Shown in pieces: positions 9,437 to 16,674 of a stretch of DNA of 55,163 nucleotides. A program made the translations under genes and the position numbers. Numbering within the stretch: the first letter of the stretch is position 1; each line of letters starts with the position of its first letter. The stretch is taken from NCBI RefSeq assembly GCF_000817785.2, contig NZ_JTCM02000040.1, positions 1-55,163 on the forward strand, given 5' to 3'. Source of the DNA: Hassallia byssoidea VB512170 (GTDB taxonomy: Bacteria; Cyanobacteriota; Cyanobacteriia; Cyanobacteriales; Nostocaceae). A model generated the notes under the pieces. That model was not told the origin of the DNA. It saw nothing but the letters and a program-made list of their open reading frames with translations, and made no database searches.

Positions 9437-10747
9437 ATGACCAACCGACTTTCTGAAATTGCCCGCTCCAAGGGTATCCGTTATTTTCTAATTTCGTTCA
9501 CCGATTTGTTCGGGGTGCAGCGGTCAAAACTTGTGCCTGCCGAAAGCATTGATGCTATGGCAGCCAATGGTGCAGGATTTGCCGGATTTGCAACTTGGCT
9601 AGATATGACCCCAGCCGATCCGGATATCTTAGCAATACCCGATTCTGCTAGTTTGTTTCAATTACCCTGGCAGCCGGATGTTGCTTGGATGCCTGCGGAT
9701 CTCTATACTATGAACAGTCAACCTGTGGAGCAGGCTCCCAGGCTCGTACTCAAGCGCGTTCTCAACCAAGCCAAAAAACTGGGTTATAGCATCCGCACGG
9801 GAGTGGAGTGTGAGTATTTTCTGCTTTCACCAGATGGGAATAGTATTTGGGACCTGCGCGATCGCTCTTCTAAACCCTGCTACGATCAACAAGCCTTGAT
9901 GCGCGGCTATGAGCTAATTCGGGAAATCTGTAATGGTATGTTAACACTCGATTGGGGCGCTTACCAAAACGACCATGAGGACGCAAACGGTCAGTTTGAG
10001 ATGAATTGGATGTACGCAGATGCCCTCGTCACCGCAGATCGTCATGCTTTCTTCAAATATATGGTGAAAGCGATCGCCGAAAAGCATGGGTTGCGTGCTA
10101 CCTTTATGCCCAAACCTTTTCCTCATTTGACTGGTAATGGCTGCCACACTCACCTCTCTGTCTGGGACACAGCTCTTAGCACAAATCTCTTCCGCGACGA
10201 GCAGGGAGAATTAGGACTTTCACCTCTAGCTTACCAGTTCATTGCGGGCGTGTTGCATTCTGCCGAGGCACTGTGTGCTTTTTCAAATCCCACTGTCAAT
10301 TCCTACAAACGAATCAACGCTCCCGTTACAACTTCAGGGGCAACTTGGGCACCCAGTACTATTACTTATAGCGGCAATAACCGCACTCACGCAATCCGCA
10401 TTCCTGATGTTGACCGCTTCGAGTTTCGTCTCGCTGATGGTGCGGCTAATCCCTACCTACTACCAGCAGCACTCATCGCTGCGGGACTCGATGGAATTGC
10501 TAACAAGCGCGATCCAGGACCCCGTTATGACAACAACAGCTATACAGATCCACTTCCAAGCGATCGCGTAAAACAGTTACCGTCAAATTTATTGGATGCT
10601 TTACGCAGCTTAAAAGCAAACACAGTTCTACCCCAAGCTTTGGGAGAGCGCTTTGTGGCAGCTTATTTAAAATTGAAACATCAGGAGTGGAATAACTACA
10701 GTAGTTGCATCACCCCTTGGGAATTGGAAAATACTTTAGATTGCTAG
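9437..10747 (+). CDS. Type III glutamine-synthetase-like ligase (GlnT family)
   Basis: ATP-dependent ligase of the glutamine synthetase superfamily, 436 residues from ATG 9437 (MTNRLSEIARSKG). The open frame extends 25 codons further upstream to 9362, but that extension does not resemble the family. Visible motifs are ECEYFLL (metal ligands), NGCHTHLS (ATP/metal), NRTHAIRIP and FEFRLADGAANPYL at the C-terminal active-site face. The family is annotated as type III glutamate-ammonia ligase, and members include gamma-glutamyl amide ligases with amines other than ammonia. It ends a cluster with a desaturase and a MetX-like hydrolase. It is not the main GlnA: the sequence is distinct and it lacks the adenylylation loop. 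Confidence 0.82.
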   Translation: MTNRLSEIARSKGIRYFLISFTDLFGVQRSKLVPAESIDAMAANGAGFAGFATWLDMTPADPDILAIPDSASLFQLPWQPDVAWMPADLYTMNSQPVEQAPRLVLKRVLNQAKKLGYSIRTGVECEYFLLSPDGNSIWDLRDRSSKPCYDQQALMRGYELIREICNGMLTLDWGAYQNDHEDANGQFEMNWMYADALVTADRHAFFKYMVKAIAEKHGLRATFMPKPFPHLTGNGCHTHLSVWDTALSTNLFRDEQGELGLSPLAYQFIAGVLHSAEALCAFSNPTVNSYKRINAPVTTSGATWAPSTITYSGNNRTHAIRIPDVDRFEFRLADGAANPYLLPAALIAAGLDGIANKRDPGPRYDNNSYTDPLPSDRVKQLPSNLLDALRSLKANTVLPQALGERFVAAYLKLKHQEWNNYSSCITPWELENTLDC

Positions 10748-10939
10748 CAACTAACGCTTATGTAAGAACAAAGCAGCGCTCTTGAAAAGCCCACAACAAG
10801 CGCTTCAGGTATTGGAACAATTGGGTGCTAAATGCACCAATAAACTTTTCTAGCGGATCGTCTTAATTCTCGCAATTAATGGTTAAGCTTCTAGAATTAG
10901 GCGATCGCACTCTACAAAATCTCAGCTTATCTGAAAAAA

Positions 10940-11545
10940 CTACGTTGCGTCGGCTGATTCACCCGATGCTACCGCTGCAAACTTCACCTTGTTGTACACA
11001 TGGATAAGAGAAATTTCAAATTGTACAGATGCTAAAGCGATCGCTTCATCTTCAACGTCATATTCACGAAATGACCAACGCTTATTCGCTGTCTTAGAAA
11101 ACTGTTCTACATAAATTTTAGTTTGGTCAATCAACAAATATTCTTCAAAAGAAGGTATCGTGCGGTAAAACTCAAACTTTCCTTTTTTGTCATACCCCTG
11201 AGTTGAATCTGACAGCACCTCTATAATTACTCTCGGATTTGTAATCGTATCTGTACGGTTATTAAAATACTCTAGTTCTCCCGCGACTATCATCACATTA
11301 GGATAAGTGTAGATGCGTCTAGAAGGTATCCACAGACGCACATCACTCATAAAAACTTCGTAGTCCTGGGTTTTGAAAGCAGAATTTAGCTCAGTACTGA
11401 AGTTCAGTGCTATTTGATTATGATTGGTAGATCCACCTGCCATAGGAATAATTTCACCATCGATGTATTCGCTTTTGTAGTCAGCAGCGTCTTCTCGTGC
11501 TAAATATTCCTCTGGCGAATAGTATTGCTTTTCAGTAACTTGCAT
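10940..11545 (-). CDS. Uma2 family endonuclease (DUF820)
   Basis: A 201-residue PD-(D/E)XK-fold protein of the Uma2 family, which is greatly expanded in cyanobacteria. Diagnostic segments are YSPEEYLAREDAADYKSEYIDGEI at the N-terminus, the VRLWIPSRRIYTYPNVMIV strand pair, and VIIEVLSDSTQGYDKKGKFEFYR with the catalytic Glu and Lys. These are predicted nucleases and no partner is visible. It lies downstream of hetF on the same strand, separated by 190 bases that contain dispersed palindromes. Confidence 0.9.
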   Translation of the reverse strand: MQVTEKQYYSPEEYLAREDAADYKSEYIDGEIIPMAGGSTNHNQIALNFSTELNSAFKTQDYEVFMSDVRLWIPSRRIYTYPNVMIVAGELEYFNNRTDTITNPRVIIEVLSDSTQGYDKKGKFEFYRTIPSFEEYLLIDQTKIYVEQFSKTANKRWSFREYDVEDEAIALASVQFEISLIHVYNKVKFAAVASGESADAT

Positions 11546-11639
11546 GATATATAAGCCCCAAAAGCGTTTAATTCTGGCTTGCTTAAAATCCTAACTTGAA
11601 AATAGAAGGCTTAGGATTGGGGACTAGGAGATAGGGAAA

Positions 11640-11716
11640 CTCTCGTACAGACGTGGGAGTGTGGAACGTCTCTACCGCGCTTGCTCGTACAGACGTTCCG
11701 GTGGAACGTCTCTACA
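11640..11716. repeat. Dispersed palindromes, AGACGTTCC/GGAACGTCT family
   Basis: Two partly decayed copies of a palindrome whose intact form is GTAGAGACGTTCC-n-GGAACGTCTCTAC. They lie just 3' of hetF. Other members are at 15265-15292, 16168-16192, 19067-19095 and 19649-19678. The hairpins could act as terminators or RNA processing sites. Confidence 0.7.
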
Positions 11717-11737
11717 ACTCGTAACTCAAACTTAATA

Positions 11738-14179
11738 TTACCCTTCACCTTTAACTTGTAAAAGCGATCGCCAATCTTGGATAGCCTTCTCTGTCCACAG
11801 CCAATTATTACCTAATTTATTTGGTAAAAAATTTACCGGGTCATCTTTTACCACCAATTGTCGCAGCTTGACGGCTTCAGTCATATATTGCGATCGCTTA
11901 TTCTCTGGCTGATTATGTGCAGATTTATACAAACCTAAAGCTAATCCGGCATAGGAAGTCAAAGCCTCCGGTGTCGCTACCCGCGGAGTTGCTGCTGTTG
12001 GCGTATAACCAGAGGGATTTTGCTGTTTGAGAGCCAAATTCAAGGCTTTGAACCAAGAATCATTAGCTTTATTCATATTGCCTTCTGCGTAGTAAGCAAA
12101 TCCTAAAGCGTTTGTATACAAAAGCGAGTCTGGTTTGGCTTTCACAGCAGTTTCCCAATAACGGCGGGCATCATCAACGCTGTATTTTTTGTCACCAGTT
12201 TGCATAGCTTGCCACGCTACTCGTCCTTTAAGAAAATTAACTGCCGGATCGTTAGCTTGCGATGACGGAATCAAATCGAGGGCAGCTTGTGCAGCCAAAA
12301 GTGCATTCCGCGCTGGGCTGAGTAGTTCTTCGACAGCTTGTAGCCCACCTTGCAAGTCACCCTGAACTAATTTCTGAGTAGCGGTAGCGGTGACGATTCC
12401 TGTGGGAGATGTCTTTAAGTCGATTTCTGGGGTATTATTTGGAATTGGTTGAGACTGGTTTGGAATTTCTGGTAGCTCGGAAAAGTTGGGAAATTGTCGT
12501 TGCCACAACGAACTTAAACCGATCGCTAGTGCGATCGCACCAACTCCCGCAACGCCAGCAATCGCCCACAATCGGCGTGTTGCCCGACGTGTAGCTGGTG
12601 TTTCCACTTTTTGGCGAGCTGAAGAAGGCGGGTTATTTGCATTATCCCAATCTCCCCACATCGGAGTTTCGCTATTTAGACTCATATCTCCAGGAATCGG
12701 TCTTCCCAAGATATTATCTTCTTGAGGCTTTGGTATCAATTCGGCAGTGACATAAGGTTGCTCGTTTGCTGCGTTTTGATTATCAATTTGCCGAAACAAA
12801 TCAGAAACGATCGCCGAATCTTCTTCATAGCTTGAGTCATCATACTCAATTTCATCAACCAAATCGCCCCAAGTATCTTCACCTAGCCAGTCCAAGCCAG
12901 AAGGTATCATATCCTCCATTGGTAAAGGCATGGACATATCAACAGCACTACCAGAGTAGATTGAAGTTCCCATCAACCGAGAATTGTACTCACCAAAGGA
13001 CTCGACATTTTCGCCTAAAGTAATTTCCGGTGTTAAATTACCGTTAAATTTCGGATCGAGATATAAAATTGGTAATGCCCAGTACATCTGAAGAGAACCA
13101 TAAGCAGAAATTAAGCCTTGGCGCACTCGACTGACGCACAAATCTACAGGATATCCCTGACTCAAGTTGCGGTAAAATAATTGTGTCAGTGTCAGCGCTA
13201 CTTCATCGGGAATGCGTTCTGACATTGCCAAAACGCTTCTGATACCGCGTTTCACCAAGCTTTCTGCTAAGTTGCGTTCCCCCGTATCAGCAGCCGGATC
13301 GGAGGTAGCAGTGTATGCCCCCAAACACGAGTTAAACACTGCCATTTGAATGTTATTGTTAACTAGCAAGCCTGCCAAATCGTCGCCGCTGAGAGTTTCT
13401 GTTAAACCAGTTCTGTTATTTACAAGATAAATTTCGCCGCCGTTGGGTCCTAAGTTACTATGACCGGAGTAGTGAAGAACGTGATATCGTCCTTGTTCTA
13501 AAGCTTGCGTTAATTCTTCGCGCCCTGGTTGCTCTAATAGGGTAAGTTCGATTTCTGGGAGATAATTGCCAGTTTCCGAAAAGCGTGGTGACTGACGGTG
13601 AAGTTCAGCTTGCAGTTTGACTGCTTCTAGTTTGAGTAAATCCAGACGAACTAAATCTGTAGGAGAAGCGATCGCCATTAATACTTTGATACCACCTTCT
13701 TCTAAAGGTGTTGGTATATTTGTTGATAGCAGGCGAGATGGCAGATGAATTCCGGTTTGAAACCGAGAAAAAGCAATATAAGGTCCTGTTGCCAAAGGGC
13801 GATCGCCTGCGTGCATCACTTCCCAAGGCAAACGCGCTAATCTGATATCTTTTAGTCCTAACCGCAGGCGCAATACCTCTTGCTGATGCTGGGCAATACC
13901 CTGCGCCGTAATCCAACTATCTCTGAGAGTGCCTTGAAACAGTGCGTTATAAAATTGTTGACCCAAAGCCACCAAGTTGACATTAAGAGCGATCGCATCT
14001 CCTTGCAACACCGACTTCAACGGATCATTCATCAAATGCCCCGCAGCCGTCAACCAATCAGCTACAGGCCAAGTTACTAATTCTTCTGCCAATGGCACCC
14101 CAGGCGCGACTTGTTCCGTCCGCACCAAGTAGTCATTTTGCCCTACTGGGGTTACGGAAATATGAAATTCCTGGGTCAC
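11738..14179 (-). CDS. hetF: HetF-like CHAT-domain protease, heterocyst differentiation
   Basis: An 813-residue protein with an N-terminal caspase-like CHAT domain, a cytoplasmic linker, a single membrane segment at residues 538-559 and a C-terminal helical TPR-like region (~600-800). The candidate catalytic dyad is His240 in HYSGHSN and Cys285 in FNSCLGA, spaced as expected for CHAT proteases. In Nostoc sp. PCC 7120 the essential HetF dyad is His246/Cys296, and HetF is needed for heterocyst formation and control of HetR/PatA. The gene name rests on this architecture and on the divergent NsiR1-like array immediately upstream, the same neighbourhood as in PCC 7120. Other cyanobacterial CHAT-TPR proteins exist, but the context makes HetF the best call. 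Confidence 0.88.
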   Translation of the reverse strand: MTQEFHISVTPVGQNDYLVRTEQVAPGVPLAEELVTWPVADWLTAAGHLMNDPLKSVLQGDAIALNVNLVALGQQFYNALFQGTLRDSWITAQGIAQHQQEVLRLRLGLKDIRLARLPWEVMHAGDRPLATGPYIAFSRFQTGIHLPSRLLSTNIPTPLEEGGIKVLMAIASPTDLVRLDLLKLEAVKLQAELHRQSPRFSETGNYLPEIELTLLEQPGREELTQALEQGRYHVLHYSGHSNLGPNGGEIYLVNNRTGLTETLSGDDLAGLLVNNNIQMAVFNSCLGAYTATSDPAADTGERNLAESLVKRGIRSVLAMSERIPDEVALTLTQLFYRNLSQGYPVDLCVSRVRQGLISAYGSLQMYWALPILYLDPKFNGNLTPEITLGENVESFGEYNSRLMGTSIYSGSAVDMSMPLPMEDMIPSGLDWLGEDTWGDLVDEIEYDDSSYEEDSAIVSDLFRQIDNQNAANEQPYVTAELIPKPQEDNILGRPIPGDMSLNSETPMWGDWDNANNPPSSARQKVETPATRRATRRLWAIAGVAGVGAIALAIGLSSLWQRQFPNFSELPEIPNQSQPIPNNTPEIDLKTSPTGIVTATATQKLVQGDLQGGLQAVEELLSPARNALLAAQAALDLIPSSQANDPAVNFLKGRVAWQAMQTGDKKYSVDDARRYWETAVKAKPDSLLYTNALGFAYYAEGNMNKANDSWFKALNLALKQQNPSGYTPTAATPRVATPEALTSYAGLALGLYKSAHNQPENKRSQYMTEAVKLRQLVVKDDPVNFLPNKLGNNWLWTEKAIQDWRSLLQVKGEG

Positions 14180-14330
14180 AACTTCTCCTGTTTGCCTCCT
14201 AAATCTGGTTTGAAACGCTGTTCATTTTCACGCTCTTTTGTTTCGCTTCTTCTGATACCTTAGATGCATCTTGACACTCAATGTTTCTGATTTAAGTTGT
14301 TTTGCACCTGCTCCCCTGTTTACAACTTTA

Positions 14331-14336
14331 TCCGGA
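14331..14336 (+). promoter_or_regulatory. DIF+ motif of RNA copy 1
   Basis: TCCGGA with its last base 27 nt before the conserved start of the RNA unit. The DIF+ class of differentiation-dependent promoters in PCC 7120 has this hexamer near -35. The hexamer is palindromic, so this copy, nearest to hetF, could also be read in the hetF direction. Confidence 0.75.
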
Positions 14337-14362
14337 TTGCAATCATTCCGCCCAGAACACTT

Positions 14363-14428
14363 TATTGGTAGATGCACCTTGATCTTCAATTCCCCCGGTT
14401 GGCTTTACACCCAAGTCGGGGGTTTTTT
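14363..14428 (+). ncRNA. nsiR1: NsiR1-like small RNA, copy 1
   Basis: First unit of the array and the most diverged intact one: TTATTGGTAGATGCACC, then a hairpin with CCCCCGGTTGG and an AGTCGGGGG arm, then six T. Its C/G-rich arms still pair despite several substitutions, indicating selection on the hairpin. The 5' end is inferred from the promoter spacing. It lies 184 nt from the hetF start and on the opposite strand, so a long hetF leader would be antisense to it. Confidence 0.8.
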
Positions 14429-14580
14429 ATGCCTAACCATGAGCGCAACAATTTTTAACAGACTAAATTTAGCTGTGATAATGGCGTCTAAATTTATCTT
14501 ATTTACTAAGTATACCCGGAACTACCACCAAATAAAGTTTTGTTTTACACATACTTTTCATCTCCGATTTTCTGAATTTA

Positions 14581-14586
14581 TCCGGA
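14581..14586 (+). promoter_or_regulatory. DIF+ motif of RNA copy 2
   Basis: TCCGGA, last base 27 nt before the conserved AATTGG start of copy 2. Confidence 0.75.
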
Positions 14587-14612
14587 GCATGATTGTTAAA
14601 CCGAGAACAAAT

Positions 14613-14674
14613 AATTGGTAGATGCACCCTAATAACTCACTTCCCTAGTTGGCTTACACCACTGGGGAATTTTT
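14613..14674 (+). ncRNA. nsiR1: NsiR1-like small RNA, copy 2
   Basis: Unit begins AATTGGTAGATGCACC and ends with a CCCTAGTTGG / ACTGGGG hairpin and a T-run to 14674. It is separated from copy 1 by 250 bp, the second-largest gap of the array, which holds no recognisable unit apart from an isolated CCCGGA near 14514. Confidence 0.85.
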
Positions 14675-14717
14675 GTGTTTAATCAAACAAAAATATATTT
14701 TCATACCAGTAAAATTA

Positions 14718-14723
14718 TTCTGA
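14718..14723 (+). promoter_or_regulatory. Degenerate DIF+ motif of RNA copy 3
   Basis: At the exact position where the other copies have TCCGGA, copy 3 has TTCTGA. The 27-nt spacing is kept, so this is probably a decayed promoter element. Confidence 0.5.
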
Positions 14724-14749
14724 TGCTTATAGTTAATTTTAGAACATTT

Positions 14750-14810
14750 AATTAGTAGATGCACCCTGATAACTCAATTCCCTAGTTGGCGTAAGCCAAT
14801 AGTGGTTTTT
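14750..14810 (+). ncRNA. nsiR1: NsiR1-like small RNA, copy 3 (degenerate promoter and terminator)
   Basis: Body AATTAGTAGATGCACC followed by the conserved CTGATAACTCA. The terminal hairpin is weakened (CCCTAGTTGGC against AATAGTGG), and the -35 hexamer is TTCTGA. Both changes suggest this copy is poorly expressed or not differentiation-controlled. Confidence 0.65.
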
Positions 14811-14849
14811 CTTATTTTATAAAAATAATCACATCTTAGACATATACTA

Positions 14850-14855
14850 TCCGGA
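14850..14855 (+). promoter_or_regulatory. DIF+ motif of RNA copy 4
   Basis: TCCGGA, last base 27 nt before the conserved start of copy 4. Confidence 0.75.
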
Positions 14856-14881
14856 TGATGTTAGTTAGCTATAGAACAACT

Positions 14882-14944
14882 AATTGGTAGATGCACCCTG
14901 ATAACTCACTCCCCTAGTTGGCTTACGCTTACTGGGGGATTTTT
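14882..14944 (+). ncRNA. nsiR1: NsiR1-like small RNA, copy 4
   Basis: Consensus body from AATTGGTAGATGCACC through CTGATAACTCACTCCCC. The hairpin loop reads GTTGGCTTACGCTTA, and the arms CCCCTAG and CTGGGGG are kept, followed by ATTTTT. The T-run ends at 14944. Confidence 0.87.
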
Positions 14945-15027
14945 GTCTTTTTGACACATTTGTTAAAACCGATGTTGATACTAGATACTTGGTAGCAGCA
15001 CAAACTGAGTTGATGTTCTTAATTTTA

Positions 15028-15033
15028 TCCGGA
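15028..15033 (+). promoter_or_regulatory. DIF+ motif of RNA copy 5
   Basis: TCCGGA, last base 27 nt before the conserved start of copy 5. The flanks (TTTATCCGGA and CATACTG) are shared with copies 6 and 7. Confidence 0.75.
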
Positions 15034-15059
15034 ACATACTGCTTTCTCTAAGAACAGTT

Positions 15060-15123
15060 AATTGGTAGATGCACCCTGATAACTCACCCCCCTGGTTGGT
15101 TGCCACCCGCTGGGGGATTTTTT
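15060..15123 (+). ncRNA. nsiR1: NsiR1-like small RNA, copy 5
   Basis: Consensus body. The hairpin reads CCCCCCTGGTTGG against CCCGCTGGGGG, a longer GC arm than its neighbours, followed by ATTTTTT. It precedes the only stretch of the array invaded by unrelated dispersed palindromes. Confidence 0.87.
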
Positions 15124-15264
15124 CTTTGGTATCTTAATTAACATTATTTTCAAGTTGTCAACTTAGTGGCGATAGAAATATTTCTTAGTAATACTTTACG
15201 CGCACAGATTTTTCACTTCTTTAATCAATAGAACAGCCAACAACGCAAATTTTACAAGGAAAAA

Positions 15265-15346
15265 CGTAAAGACGTTGCGGTGAAACGTCTCTACTCGTAG
15301 TAAGCGATTCATCGCTTGTTTGAAGCGATGAATCGCTTACTACGTG
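15265..15346. repeat. Dispersed palindromes inserted inside the small-RNA array
   Basis: A member of the AGACGTT/AACGTCTCTAC family (15265-15292) is followed by a long perfect inverted repeat, GTAGTAAGCGATTCATCGC on one arm (15298-15346), and a T-run. It enlarges the spacing between copies 5 and 6 to 345 bp, so it looks like an insertion into the array. Confidence 0.7.
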
Positions 15347-15372
15347 CTTTTTTTAAAAGTTCCTCAATTTTA

Positions 15373-15378
15373 TCCGGA
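15373..15378 (+). promoter_or_regulatory. DIF+ motif of RNA copy 6
   Basis: TCCGGA, last base 27 nt before the conserved start of copy 6. Confidence 0.75.
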
Positions 15379-15404
15379 GTGTACTGGTTTCTCTTTGAAC
15401 AATT

Positions 15405-15466
15405 AATTGGTAGATGCACCCTGATAACTCACTCCCCTAGTTGGTTTATACCACTGGGGGATTTTT
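15405..15466 (+). ncRNA. nsiR1: NsiR1-like small RNA, copy 6
   Basis: Consensus body and hairpin (CCCCTAGTTGG against CCACTGGGGG) with ATTTTT ending at 15466. It lies just downstream of the inserted palindromes but keeps its own promoter hexamer, so its expression need not be affected. Confidence 0.87.
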
Positions 15467-15528
15467 GTATCTTTAGCAATACACTGAGTGGAGGAGGAAA
15501 ACATTCCTCAACAGTTTCCTCAATTTTT

Positions 15529-15534
15529 TCCGGA
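15529..15534 (+). promoter_or_regulatory. DIF+ motif of RNA copy 7
   Basis: TCCGGA, last base 27 nt before the conserved start of copy 7. Confidence 0.75.
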
Positions 15535-15560
15535 GCATACTGGTTTCTCTAGGAACAAGT

Positions 15561-15621
15561 AATTGGTAGATGCACCCTGATAACTCACCCCCTAGTTGGC
15601 TTACACCACTGGGGGTTTTTT
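15561..15621 (+). ncRNA. nsiR1: NsiR1-like small RNA, copy 7
   Basis: Consensus body, one base shorter in the C-run before the hairpin (ACCCCCTAG). The hairpin ends GGGGG directly followed by six T. Confidence 0.87.
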
Positions 15622-15652
15622 ATGACAAATAACAACTTTATACACAATTTTA

Positions 15653-15658
15653 TCCGGA
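15653..15658 (+). promoter_or_regulatory. DIF+ motif of RNA copy 8
   Basis: TCCGGA, last base 27 nt before the conserved start of copy 8. The sequence between motif and start differs from copies 5-7, but the length does not. Confidence 0.75.
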
Positions 15659-15684
15659 GGACTGTGTATAACTTGAGAACAAGT

Positions 15685-15748
15685 AATTGGTAGATGCACC
15701 CTGATAACTCACTCCCCTAGTTGGTTTATACCTGCTAGGGGGTTTTTT
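15685..15748 (+). ncRNA. nsiR1: NsiR1-like small RNA, copy 8
   Basis: Last unit of the array. The hairpin has compensated arms: CCCCTAG pairs with CTAGGGGG, a longer stem than in other copies, then six T. It is 57 nt upstream of the thioredoxin-like gene on the same strand, so read-through could reach that gene. Confidence 0.87.
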
Positions 15749-15804
15749 ATGGATTTGCTACATGCTAAAATTCCCTTAGGTATGCCAAAATCTTAAGCAA
15801 GTCC

Positions 15805-16122
15805 ATGCAATTAGCTGTAATTAAATTCTCTTCAGAAGACTGCGGCATCTGCCACAAGATGTCTTTTTATGACCAAAAGGTGGCAGAAGAACTAGGTTTG
15901 CAATTTATAGATGTAAAAATGCAAGACACAGCTACTTACCGCAAGTATCGCAAGATTTTGCTAAATCAATATCCCGATAAATCAGAAATGGGATGGCCCA
16001 CCTACATTGTCTGTGATTCACCAGAAGGAGAATTTCAGATTTTGGGCGAGGTTAAAGGTGGTCATCCCAAAGGTGAATTTAGAAGTCGTCTGCAAGCAGT
16101 TTTGAATTCTGAAGAAAAGTAG
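15805..16122 (+). CDS. Thioredoxin-family protein
   Basis: A 105-residue single thioredoxin-fold domain. The active-site motif is CGIC (in EDCGICHKM), and the cis-proline loop is GWPTYIVCDSPEG. There is no signal peptide, so it is cytosolic. The length equals a bare thioredoxin, but the sequence differs from TrxA (no WCGPC). An adjacent small-RNA array with terminators separates it from hetF. Its TAG stop is the start of a GTAGTAAGC-family repeat. Confidence 0.85.
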   Translation: MQLAVIKFSSEDCGICHKMSFYDQKVAEELGLQFIDVKMQDTATYRKYRKILLNQYPDKSEMGWPTYIVCDSPEGEFQILGEVKGGHPKGEFRSRLQAVLNSEEK

Positions 16123-16192
16123 TAAGCGTTTCAACGCTTATATCTAGATACTAAACCCATCAAAATTAATAGAGACGTTCCACCAGAACGTC
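16120..16192. repeat. Dispersed palindromes downstream of the thioredoxin gene
   Basis: TAGTAAGCGTTTCAACGCTTA at 16120-16140 supplies the stop codon of the preceding gene. AGAGACGTTCC-n-GAACGTCTCTAC follows at 16168-16192. Each can fold as a hairpin and may terminate transcription. Confidence 0.65.
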
Positions 16193-16230
16193 TCTACAAT
16201 ATTTGTCATCTGCCGGATATGATATTAAAT

Positions 16231-16458
16231 CTATTTCGTCACTTCAAAAGATTTTACTTCTAAAACCTGACCAATCATGGCAATGGTCATGACATCTTCG
16301 CGCACCTTTCCTGTGACTTTTGCTTTTTGTCCGGCTTTAAGTAAGTTTTTGTCAGCACCCCTAAGGATTTCGTAGGTAACGCCATCGTCTGTAACTAGCG
16401 CCCAAGCGCCTGTGCCAATATCACGGTGTTGGATAGTACCTGTAACTGTAATGCTCAT
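16231..16458 (-). CDS. Small conserved OB-fold-like protein
   Basis: A 75-residue protein with alternating short strands: TVTGTIQHRDIGTGAWALVT, GVTYEIL, QKAKVTGKVRED and GQVLEVKSFE. This is the pattern of a small beta-barrel or OB fold, as seen in proteins that bind metal or nucleic acid. There is no signal peptide and no catalytic motif. I do not recognise a named family. It lies downstream of the subtilase gene on the same strand, but 200 bp of repeat separate the two. Confidence 0.65.
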   Translation of the reverse strand: MSITVTGTIQHRDIGTGAWALVTDDGVTYEILRGADKNLLKAGQKAKVTGKVREDVMTIAMIGQVLEVKSFEVTK

Positions 16459-16469
16459 ATGATTCTAAG

Positions 16470-16668
16470 TCCTAAATGGGGAGTGGGGAATGGGGAATGG
16501 GGGAGTGGGGGAGTGGGGGAGTGGGGGAGTTAGGAGTTAGGAGTTAGGAGTTAGGAGTTTCCCTTGTCCTCCTTGTCCCCCTTGTCCCCTTGTCCACGCC
16601 AGGCGCCTCAACGGAGGGAACCTCCGCACGGCGCTGGCTCCCCTTGTCCCCTTGTCCCCTTGTCTTCT
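16470..16668. repeat. Short tandem repeats plus dispersed palindrome
   Basis: GGGGGAGTG copies, then TTAGGAG copies, then CCCTTGTCC copies. Inside them at 16595-16643 is a palindromic element (GCCAGGCGCC ... GGCGCTGGC) related to the repeat at 1-93. Confidence 0.7.
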
Positions 16669-16674
16669 AATCTC

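Noticed and set aside
10756-10852. Open fragment LLKSPQQALQVLEQLGAKCTNKLF after the glutamine-synthetase-like gene
   Set aside because: Looks coding in composition, but it has no start and stops on both sides; may be a gene remnant, too short to name.
14331-15748. Array of ~60-nt repeats considered as CRISPR
   Set aside because: The repeats are ~62 nt, unevenly spaced (124-345 bp), each with its own promoter hexamer and terminator. CRISPR repeats are 23-47 nt with uniform short spacers, and no cas gene is nearby.
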